DNA of 64,000 nucleotides from Rhopalosiphum padi (Eukaryota; Arthropoda; Insecta; Hemiptera; Aphididae): contig NC_083597.1 of the NCBI RefSeq assembly GCF_020882245.1, forward strand, positions 15,410,581-15,474,580, written 5' to 3'. Each line of letters starts with the position of its first letter. Position 1 is the first letter of the stretch. Positions 26,301 through 35,687 of this stretch are shown piece by piece. The notes beneath the pieces are model-generated. The model saw nothing but the letters and a program-made list of their open reading frames with translations, was not told the origin of the DNA and made no database searches. The translations under genes were made by a program, and so were the position numbers.

Positions 26301-29300
26301 GGTTAGATTCACAATTGGACATGATAGATGGTGCTGTAATCAGGTTCTACGAAATATTGACATGAATATGTCTGAATTTTAGATACCAATTATCTCGGGA
26401 CCCCGTCATGCAATCGTCATGTGGTTTGTTTTTAAATGAAATAGCACACTACAGAGCAATTTTTAATCATAGTTTTATGGACTCAATTCCCATCCGCGGA
26501 GTATTAAACGATAAAACATTAGTATATCAGTGCGCCATCTATCCAGAAAGAAAGTTTAAATTTGATACAAAAAATTGTATAACTTTTTCTCTGGCGAAGT
26601 CTAACTTAATGCAACTAAAAGAATTGTCAATATTGTATTAACTTAAATAAAGATCGAAAATCTATTAAACAAATTAATAATTTTCTAGTTAACTGATTGA
26701 TATACTAAAACCGGATACGTTAAAGTACCTAATGTGCGTCCGTTTGAGCTGAGAATGTTTAAAGCTCATTTCCGATTCTATAAGCTAATTAATAATCAAT
26801 TCATCAATTTTTAAAACAATCAGCAAATACGCACATCATAAAGGTATTAAACTATTAAAGGAACGCCGTGTCGTATGTGAACGAAGAGTATAAATAACGA
26901 ATTGAACAAAATGTGAATTACATAAGCGACGTAATTTTAATTTGCAACAAAGTGCACAACGCACAAGGAGAACTGCTATGTTGCTTGCTACCGCGTAAGC
27001 TCAGAAAAATGTATACATAATATATTTCCAAATCATAAAAAATGAATAATATAGTTTACAAAAAAAAATTATGAAATCAATAAAAACTTTAAAGAATATT
27101 TTCTTAAAAATATTTAATCTGACAACGGCCAACCAAGCGGAAAAAATGTTTTAAAAATGTTGCTTTTAAATTATCAAAAATATTTGAACGAATAACGTCG
27201 GACATGACAGCTGTACCTTTCATTTACACAAAAAATTAAGTCTATGAAAAAATCAGAAAACCAAAATTATTATATTATATCCACACACGCGTTACACTAA
27301 ATGTTAGCATTAGACAACTAAATTTAACACGAATGCATTTTATACGGGCAACGAAATTCATGGAAACGATAATTTCATTATATAATATTATATTGACATT
27401 AGAAATTTATTTTAATACTAGAAATACAGTTGATTGATTTAAATGTTGCCAAGAGCATCGCATTTATTATATTATCATAATTTAATTATTCTAATCTTAT
27501 ATATTTATATCATACATATTTTTATGACACTTGAAATAACATCAATGGAAAAAATTATTATTCAACTTAATAACTATTTTTAAATATGGTTTTATTAACT
27601 TTAGAGTGAAACTGACTTTCAATATAGAATAGTGTGGTTAGGTTTGTATTATAAATGGGCAAAAGCATAATTTATTATTTCATTTTCCAGTAATAAAAAC
27701 GTATAAAAAAATATATCATATTACATTTTCAAACGTTAGTTGTTAAAGAATTTTTACTGCTACAAAAGTTGTGATAGAAATACATACACAAAAAAAAAAA
27801 ATATTAATCATTGTAACACCAATACAGCAATACATTTAATACAATATTCATAGAATATTTTGATATCACAATAATCGAAAAATAACCATATTGATGCCCC
27901 GGCCTTAATCGCGGATCATCAAATTTTGAATTATTTACGTAACACATGTCATGTTCAGTGCTTGCTATAAAAAATGGGTAAAAGATTTATTGTTATTTTA
28001 TTTACTCATCGAAGTTCAAAATATAGTCTTCTAATATTATCTCTTTAGGACAGTTTTTATTTAAGCTGGCAAGTTTGAAATGCATTTTTAATTAATATAA
28101 TACACAAGCTATTTTAATTTTTTACACAAGATTGAAATTTGATTGATTAATGATTTTTAAAAATTGCCAACATAGAAGGTTATCTAAATTATCTGAATTA
28201 TGTTATGTAGGCAGTCATCAGTCGAACCTTATAGTCTTTAGTCGTGGGTACCTTTCCTATAATCACTTATCAACTGTCATTTTAATAAAGATATTTATTA
28301 TTGATTTAATTAAAATCAGCTTTTTTTCGGATAGAAATAAATTATATTTAATATTTACTTATTTTTATTAAAACAAAAATATATATTAAATAGTAGGAAT
28401 TGATTTTAAGACCATCAATGATTGATGATGTACAAAATTCCATGATATTGTAGAATAATTTTTTTCTAACCTCTGATTCACCGCCGCTGATGTACAGCAG
28501 TTGATAACAGCGCATAATATTATTATAGACCATTCTGATACATTTTCTTCAGACATCCTTGGCGTTCGTCGCCATTTTTAAGCTGTCGCCAGTCACGCAT
28601 AATTTCGTTCGAAAAAAAGGCGATGACATTTTAAGAATATGAAATAACTAGTTTGGCTACATTCTATATCACCGTGCGGCACTGTAGACTTTTACTCCGC
28701 CTAAAATATTATTATTATACTCGTTTTTAGCGAGAGTTCCTATACGACGGTCGACGGTTGTGTAGTATTATAATATGCTCGCAGTGCGGAATTATATAAT
28801 ATATAAATGCGATCGTAATTCACAAAAACATAACAATACTCTGTTTCGACATGAATAAATTAAAGTGCAGTCATGAGAATTTTTGATAGAATGGTCTCCT
28901 GTTATTAATAAATTAACAACATTCGAATCTGACAATGATAAAATTAAATACCCACATGCAGTGTAGTGTATAGTGTACCTACTACATTTACGAATCTAAA
29001 GAAACTACAAACTTCGATAAAACATTTATTAATTTGTTGTAAATCAATCTTCTCTATGATGCATATTATTTAGTTTAACAATAATTATTATTTTACCGTT
29101 CATTGTTTTCGTTAATGTGCGTACCTACCTATATAGTTAATTCGTAAATAAAATATAGTTTTATTATAAAACTGTATCTATTCACATTGTTTGACATAAA
29201 CAAATGTATGTGTTTTGTTAACTTGACTGCAGTTTCGTATCGCATTAGTTATTGAATTCTAAAAAACATTTAGATGTCCTCCAACACTTACAGTCCAGAT

Positions 29301-32300
29301 AAGAGAATCATGTACATATATTATTAACCAATAAAGTAATCTAAATCTACTTATTCTCATCAAAATTATTACATAAACTATTAATGACATTGATCTGGAA
29401 AGTATTATCAACCAAAATGTATAACTCAACGTTATTATATACCACTGAATCGATCACCAATCATTTTCATAATATTCAAAGAATGACATTCAAAACAGCA
29501 ATTATAATAAACAAATAAAACCACCATTTTGTCAAAACCACCTTCAAAGTCGAAAAAATTTTACTTCCCAAAAATAAAAGATTTTTTTCCGCGCGCATCA
29601 CATCACGGAAATCGTTAGTCAATATTTTTTTTTATTATTTATTTTTTTTCCACGAAAGTTATAATTTCCAGTTATGGTGACATGAGTTACACAATAGCTT
29701 TGATATATATATGGTATCTATTAACGCATTATCATATATTATTTAATAATTATAATACTAGTTAATGTGTGGTGTTAAATGTAGGTATTGTAAATACCTA
29801 TAAATGTAATACTGTGTCGTGTCATTATTCCAACAGACACTTCCGACGATAGATAGAATCATCTAAAAAAATATATATATATATGTATCTTAAAAACATG
29901 AAAAATTAACTCTGTACAATTTATAGTTGAGTTTTTACTAATACAATGGTCGTAGTATGCATTTTTTAATTCATTCTACTTGTAATACTAATAATAATAA
30001 TAACAATAAATAGGTAACACAACAAAATTAAAAATAAAAGCTACTGTGAACCAATTTGTAGAATTTTTATTTTCAGTGTTCAAAAATAATAATTCATGTA
30101 TAAGAAATATTATTGTGCGTCAGATTAATATTTTACATCAATGTATATTTATTAATACACGGATAGAGGGTTTCGTATGCAATTTAAAACGCACGGTTTT
30201 CGTAGGTAATGATTTTCTTTTGAGATAAAAGATAAAAAATAAATAAATAAAATACGATTTGTCTATGTGTATAACAGAAGCTTTTATTCGTTGTATGTTT
30301 TTGTTTTGCACCTTCGTGACATGACTTCGATCAGAGCCTTTTTTTTAAACATAAAACATAGCTTGTTTTAAAATAACGCTTCTTACACCCATATTTGTCT
30401 TTATTCAAGCCATTTTACAGTAAGCACGAATGCATTCACCTGACCACCAACTATATACAATGACGACCTTCGCGGAAATATTATTTCTTGTACGTACGTG
30501 AGAAATCGACAGTTCACAGGTGAATGTTTGGTCGGTGGAGAAATCGTTCCCCCATATAGTACGTATCTAACGACTCATTTGACCTAATGGTTTCCGCGAA
30601 AACCGTGTATAATATGCTCCTCTATCAACAGACTGCACGATTTCTGTTGCATTGATTCCGTATTCGGGATGGTGCTATAAGAATAATTATAATTCACCTT
30701 ATAGAATATTATTAAATTTGCTTTATAAATATACCAAACATAGTGGAAGACAAGAAGAAGTTTTCAAATAAATTAGAAAAGAGAATATTTTGATGGCAAT
30801 ATTTGAAAAGGCGTTTGTTTAGATCTAGATTCAATCGAAATCTCATAAATTTTAGTATTTATTTTCACTTGATACGGAAAAAACAAAAACTTAACTTTAT
30901 ACTTTTTTTAATTATAATTGTTTCAATTTCCATTAAATATCAATTATCTCTCATTTTATAGTTATTTTGAACATAAATTAAAAATGTACCTACACGCTAA
31001 ATGTAAAAAAATTTGATTTTACTTTTAGATTCTACACGCAAAGTGATGAATGTTATGATTTTACAATAATGTGTGTATTTTTGTGTATGCAATGTATGCA
31101 TACACCATAAGTAGTAGAAAAAATGGTTCAATTTTCAACTTTGAGAGAGTTTTGGTTAGAAAATTAGATTATTTTATATACATATTAATATCATTAATAA
31201 AATATTTTGAAAAATATCTTTTAGAGCTATTTATTTATTTATTGAAAATACTTGAAAATTCAATACAAGATCCCATATGATGGAGTTATTCTAATAGATA
31301 TTATAGATACGTAAAAAATTTAAAATTCATAAGCATAATTTATTTGTATATGAATTTAAAATAAAAATTTTATGATAAAATTCATCAAAATCATGTAAAT
31401 TTGCATATTTGTTTGTGATTGAAATATAAAATGTGCAATTTTTATCGTTAAGACTTGAACGTTTAATACAAAGTTCGTTATACGTAATTCATACTTCATA
31501 CTGAAACTAAAAAAGCTAACAAATATAAAGTGCAATTTTTTCTTTATAGAAGTTTTAAGTTCATATTCGAATGAAATTGCATAGGTAATAAGTTATGAAG
31601 AACGATATTCATATTATTTTGTTATAATTTAAAAACATTTTTCATGTATTATACATAATATATATTTTATGTATGTTATAATTTTTTATACAAATAACGA
31701 TATTTTAAAATGCAATGTTTTATTCAATCTACTATAAAACTAATAGTAAAATAAACTACTCACCTAATATGTATTAAAAAACATAACATGAAATATACTT
31801 AGTGATATACGTTGATAGATGTTCTGTCTCTGTTTATAATCGTTTTTCATATTCAATTATACTTTGTTCAGTGTTTCCTAACTTGAACAGAGTATAAGTA
31901 CCTATATTAGTATATATCATTTTATTCAAATTTAATACATCCACCTACTCGACACCTAGAGCTGTGCACACTTTATCACATCAAATTAAATATTTATATT
32001 ACATAATATAGTTATTTTTTACAGTAAAAAATTTTTAGTTGTAACCTGCAATTTTTGACTGTATTACATAAATAATGCTGTTTGAAATAATGCACATTAA
32101 TGCTGTATGTATGTTTAAGGTTTTGAATAGTTTATTTTTATTTTTCTCACCCGCTGTAGTGGTTGGCTTGCTGCAATCCATATTGTACTTATATTTAATA
32201 TTTTTCAGGCTTTTCACTTATGTCATTATAATGGATACAAAGAAACATTTGTTTGTCCACAAGGAACTAGATATGATCCATCAGTACAGGAATGTAGATT

Positions 32301-32346
32301 TTGGTACACGACTCACTGTTTAGACACACGCAGACCATTTAATTAG
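8303..32346 (+). CDS. Secreted protein with one chitin-binding peritrophin-A domain (CPAP1-like), 5 exons
   Basis: Joining 8303-8389, 14269-14501, 15409-15622, 25130-25282 and 32209-32346 gives one open frame of 274 residues with all GT/AG sites and phases consistent. Residues 1 to about 27 form a signal peptide with hydrophobic core VALATLLLANVA. Residues 214-266 carry six cysteines spaced C-x13-C-x5-C-x10-C-x12-C-x7-C, with aromatic and glycine positions typical of the peritrophin-A (CBM14) fold, which binds chitin through three disulfides. One such domain in a secreted insect protein fits the CPAP1 cuticular group, so a role in cuticle or another chitinous matrix is likely. Residues 30-213 are not recognised. 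The first ATG after the upstream acceptor was taken as start; a second in-frame Met is at residue 9. The gene spans 24 kb because of introns of 5.9, 0.9, 9.5 and 6.9 kb. Family assignment is firm, exact orthology is not. Confidence 0.9.
9686..12500 (+). repeat. Dispersed repeat, copy B (long, internally duplicated)
   Basis: Left end TAGATTCTGAACGAGGCG near 9686. Right-end modules appear twice: near 11035-11130 (CAGTCTCCGCTTAAAATC) and 12370-12500 (AGACCGTTTCCACTTAGAGA, then AGCAAAGCGGTACCCACTTG). An internal module containing ATATTTTTGATTWATTTTAAG occurs near 11770 and again near 12090. The copy is therefore two elements fused or one inserted in another. Non-coding. Confidence 0.6.
13965..14020. 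repeat. Fragment of the fold-back repeat family
   Basis: AAAGTCAACAAC followed by CTGCTAAACGCAAATATTCT matches, with a few differences, the right arm of the fold-back element at 23164-23210. It is an isolated partial copy about 250 bases before exon 2. Confidence 0.55.
14269..14501 (+). CDS. Exon 2 of the CPAP1-like gene
   Basis: Acceptor TTTTTTCTACAG ends at 14268; the frame starts QKRQLFHENLLPYFGG and runs without a stop to the donor ACCAG|GTAAAC. It codes residues 30-106 plus two bases of an Arg codon. No known domain is recognised; the segment is rich in charged residues and probably forms the linker before the chitin-binding domain. Confidence 0.88.
15409..15622 (+). CDS. Exon 3 of the CPAP1-like gene
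   Basis: Acceptor GAAATTAG ends at 15408. The first base completes the split Arg codon, then FIPSEGKYDGNNEVE follows. The donor is CCAAAG|GTAAAA, phase 0. Codes to residue 178. Not a recognised domain. Confidence 0.88.
16424..16458. repeat. Short tandem repeat, 15-base unit
   Basis: Two adjacent units of ATTAGCATCATTACC / ATTAGCATCATTAAA in intron 3. Confidence 0.7.
19753..20935 (+). repeat. Dispersed repeat, copy C
   Basis: Left end AAATTCTGAAAGCAGCG, middle modules including TTCACCAAATGTTTATATTA and CATGGTAAAATTTTAATAAT, right end ACGGTTTTCGCTCAAAACTA followed by CATAACTCACTCAATGACA. Same order and strand as copies A, B and D. Non-coding. Confidence 0.65.
22385..22460 (+). repeat. Right-end fragment of the dispersed repeat
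   Basis: CAGAATCGCTTTTCATTATG followed by ACAATGATTTATCATTGAAT matches the right-end module of copies A and C. Only this part is present. Confidence 0.5.
22834..23256. mobile_element. Fold-back (long inverted repeat) element
   Basis: The two halves are near-reverse complements over most of their length, centred near 23040. The clearest outer part is CATGTGTTTTCGCTGTCTTA (from 22852) against TAAGACAGAGAAAACACATG (ending 23238); weaker pairing continues about 18 bases outward. Inner arms pair AAGCATAATATAG-like and TTTTAAAATAATAAT-like stretches. There is no coding capacity. A transcript would fold into a hairpin of roughly 180 bases per arm. It is likely a non-autonomous DNA element; no target duplication is clear. 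Confidence 0.75.
25130..25282 (+). CDS. Exon 4 of the CPAP1-like gene: first two chitin-domain cysteines
   Basis: Acceptor TATTCTTAG ends at 25129; donor TGTCAG|GTAAAA follows 25282, phase 0 on both sides. Codes residues 179-229 with Cys214 and Cys228 in FVCGRPGRIYPDPETQCQ, the first loop of the peritrophin-A domain. Confidence 0.92.
26383..26641 (+). other. Unexplained open block in intron 4
   Basis: After an acceptor-like GAATTTTAG, a frame runs 85 codons to a TAA, including an ATG at 26408 and the stretch YQCAIYPERKFKFDTKN. Its composition is more protein-like than the surrounding intron. I recognise no family and see no partner exon, so it may be a gene relic, a terminal alternative exon or chance. 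Confidence 0.2.
30420..30660. promoter_or_regulatory. GC-richer island with paired motifs in intron 4
   Basis: This patch stands out from the AT-rich intron. CATTCACCTGACCACC near 30432 is mirrored by CAGGTGAATGTTTGGTCGG near 30518, and CTTCGCGGAAA near 30468 by TTTCCGCGAAAA near 30591. No frame fits. An enhancer-like element is possible, but that is inference from composition only. Confidence 0.25.
31026..31969 (+). repeat. Dispersed repeat, copy D
   Basis: Left end TAGATTCTACACGCAAAGTG, middle ATTCATATTATTTTGTTATA, right end TCGTTTTTCATATTCAATTA followed by CTACTCGACACCTAGAG. Same module order as copies A-C, in the same orientation, ending about 240 bases before the last exon. Confidence 0.65.
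32209..32346 (+). CDS. Exon 5 of the CPAP1-like gene: rest of the chitin-binding domain and stop
   Basis: Acceptor TATTTTTCAG ends at 32208. Codes residues 230-274 with Cys234, 245, 258 and 266, including HLCHYNGYKETFVCPQGTRY, then a short tail and TAG at 32344-32346. It completes the six-cysteine domain begun in exon 4. Confidence 0.93.
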   Translation, partial: AFHLCHYNGYKETFVCPQGTRYDPSVQECRFWYTTHCLDTRRPFN

Positions 32347-32413
32347 ATCAATATTATATTAATAATAATTAATTTTTTTTAATCCTAATAATATATTCAT
32401 AAGATAAAAATAC

Positions 32414-32419
32414 AATAAA
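32414..32419 (+). terminator. Poly(A) signal of the CPAP1-like gene
   Basis: AATAAA lies 68 bases after the stop codon; a further AATAAA-like site follows within 30 bases. Confidence 0.6.
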
Positions 32420-35400
32420 CAAATAAATATTATTATTAAAATAAAATATGTCTCGCCGGTCTAATAACTGTATAATACTAATACATATATTTCAGATTTT
32501 TTTTCTTGTACTTAATTATTTATATATATATATTTTTTTTTAGTGTAAGAATGTTTGTAAACAATTATTTTATACATTTTTCTTGAGTGTCTTCAGTGGG
32601 CAATTTCTTCAATTTCTTCAGGTTTTTTTTTTTAATATTTAATAATTCTGTAAATATTATTTTACGCTTATTATACTTAATTTGTATAGATATAGAATAT
32701 ATAAAATGCATTTAAAAATATGTATAGCTACGCGATAAATCAAAATATAATTGTATAAATATAAGTATGTATATAAATTTGTACTTATACTAAAATATGT
32801 GATTTTGTTTGGTACTATAAGTTTATGTTTTTTCTTTGATTTATTTTATCTAATGTTTTCTTAAGAACCTTGTTCAAGTAATTTTAATCGAAAAAAAATT
32901 CATAGTTATAATTTATCAATTTATTACTTACACATTAAAATAAAAATAAATTTAAATAGACTATTTCTTAAAAAATGATCTTTTTTTCTTGCAAATTTTA
33001 GTGCCCGAAGGTATTATTGCTTTCATATATTTTAAAAAGTTTTAGTTAATTCTGTCAAATAACACAGATATAAAACAAAAATATTTGAAAATCACTAATA
33101 AGTAGGTACTATTTGTTGTGAGTTCGAATCTATTTTCATAATCACTATATCATTTAATTATATCAATCAGTATATTAAAAAAATCAGTACTATTATAAAA
33201 TTCTTGGGTTGCCATAATTATTCCAAAACTTTGCAGATAATGATGATCACTGCATTAAATACATTAAATTATATTGTATTTTTGTATTTTTTTTTTATGC
33301 AAACGCCAATTATTAAGTATGAGACAATGAGACATCTTTATTTTTATTTTTATTAAACTTGGTTATATTTAGTACTTAACTGAGTAATATATTACTAATT
33401 TAAGTAGGTACCTAGTGTTTACTTTTACATGTGATTTTGTCAAATATGATTAATTTCTAAATGTGTCAATCATTTTATTTTTATTTATTATAGTAAAAAA
33501 TAATAAAAAAGTTAATATTGTATTTTAATGTTTTTGTATTTGTTTTTCGTGTTATTATAAACACATCGTATTAATATTATAATATGCAATTTCATAACAG
33601 CTAAAAACAACTTATGTCAATTCCTTGTGAACTTATAACTTTCTAACGTGTTTAAGTACTTTACCGTATAAACAACTTTATTTGTTTTCAAAAGCTAAGC
33701 AACAAATATTACGAAACAACTTGACCGTTTATTTATGGTTAGGTAATTAAAACATTGTTGTTATTTAGCAGTCTTTTGATGTGAATCATAAATTTAATAA
33801 TGTATATTAAGACAAGTCCCTACGATTAGTTAATATTTTTTGAATTACAACAAAATAACTAAAATCATTAGATGAAAAAATGATTGTAACATTTGTTACG
33901 GACTATATATATACTATACAATAAACACATCATATGATTGACCAATACAAAATATACCCTTTTCAACACGTCTGAATTATTACTTAATATATTAAAATGA
34001 AATGATACACGACAGGCAGTTCGACGTTAACCATCAACACGAACGAACTCAGTAATACACTTATTAACATCCATCTTCCAAAGCAGTAAAGATTTATTTT
34101 AAATATAATAATTATTATAGATTTATAAATCAAACGTGTCTTATTAGTTATTATTGATAAAAACCTAATACACGGTACTCTAACCCTCGGCTACGGAAAA
34201 CGTATCCATAAGGAATAGAAAACCTTCCCTGGATAACTAATATCGTAACAAGGTTCCCCCGGCCACGTTACATGATATTTTTGTTTATATCGTATATCAA
34301 AATTTAAATTTTAAATGCTGACAAAAAATTGTGCTAACATATTTTTTGATATTTAACTAATGAAAAATTGTGTATTCAATTTTCAAGGTTTATAACTGAG
34401 AAACAAAACTTGAATCAAAAACAATAAATAAAAACTAAAAATTTCAAAATTTCAAATCATTACTGATAACTTTAAAAGAGAACAATATTTTTTTAAAACA
34501 GTTATATTATAATAATATCAATATATACATAATTTTTGACCGAAAAGAAGTGCAGCTCATATAAGTATTATAATTTTTTCAGAAGAATACAAATTTATAA
34601 ATATCTTCACTATTTAATTCTATAATTCTTATATAAAATTGCAAAAGTGTTATACAACAACAGTTTACAATATATTATAGATACTACATTGAACCAACAC
34701 TATTGTTTTTCTATGTAAGTACTTAGCATTTCATTCATTGGTATTAGAATTGAATATTAGTTTTTTTTTTTTTTTTTAATACACAAAATTGTTTATTGTG
34801 ACTGACATCAATATTTTAATATTGAATTTAAAATAAATTGCGCAAATATCAGATGTAGATAATAACAACATCATCTAAATAAAACAAATACCAAGTATTA
34901 TAAGATATTAAGATAACAAATAGTGACGACTTCCAACTACCTTGTTGCATACATTATATATAATATATATATAAATACAGGTTATAATCTAACAAGTTAT
35001 AATGTGCACGCAAATATAGTGAAAAGGTTGATATTCTAAAATAAATTTATTATTTTATTTTTTTGTAAAATTAACTAATTACTTGTTATTCCGCTAATAC
35101 ACGTAATCATAAAAAACAACATTTTACTTATAAAAACGATGATATAATATTATATTATGAAGTATTATAAATTATAATATAATTTTACAATTATTTTCTA
35201 TTTACAAAATACAATAAACAAAAACACACACACGATGTGATATAATTAATTAATATACAGTGTTTATAATAAAAAATACATGTTTAGGTAAAACATGCCA
35301 TAATTTACTATTGTTTAAAATATCGTTCGGTGGAAAAAATGTACAAAAAACGAACGTTTGATTCGGAAGAAATATAAAATTTACAGTTAATTTAATGTGT

Positions 35401-35447
35401 TATATTAAATCTGTATTAAATATTTATAATAATCCTATTATGCCGAG
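32420..35447. other. Intergenic region between two tail-to-tail genes
   Basis: About 3 kb of AT-rich DNA between the 3' ends of the plus-strand chitin-binding gene and the minus-strand small secreted gene. A slightly GC-richer patch lies at 34000-34270. No RNA or protein gene recognised. Confidence 0.6.
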
Positions 35448-35687
35448 TTAAGGTGTGGGTAATAGTCCCGCGTTTTTTAGGATGAGAAAGATTTTCTCTC
35501 TTGGGATCTTTTCCGTTTCCCTATCAACAGCGTGTTGCTCGCCAGGGCCGAACCAACTGTTCTGGGCCAAATTTTCTGCTATCTTCGGGTTCTTGTAAAA
35601 CGCATTCTGCATGTGCGGAGGCAGCAAAGCTTCCCTTTGGAACGCGGCCACCACAATAGGATTGGTTGGCTTACTGATAGAGTTGAT
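35448..35687 (-). CDS. Exon 2 of the small secreted protein gene
   Basis: Codes residues 48-126 (INSISKPTNPIVVAAFQREA to the end, NAGLLPTP) and the stop at 35448-35450. GC content is clearly above the flanks. Confidence 0.87.
   Translation of the reverse strand: MNSISKPTNPIVVAAFQREALLPPHMQNAFYKNPKIAENLAQNSWFGPGEQHAVDRETEKIPREKIFLILKNAGLLPTP

Larger units (their letters stand above)
25283..32208 (+). other. Intron 4 of the CPAP1-like gene
   Basis: A 6.9 kb intron splitting the chitin-binding domain between its second and third cysteines. It contains an unexplained open block (26383-26641), GC-richer islands near 28540-28760 and 30420-30660, and dispersed-repeat copy D. Confidence 0.7.

Noticed and set aside
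34180..34260. GC-richer segment ending CGTAACAAGGTT, resembling the 3' end of small-subunit rRNA
   Set aside because: Only about 12 bases match; the preceding and following sequence does not fit rRNA.
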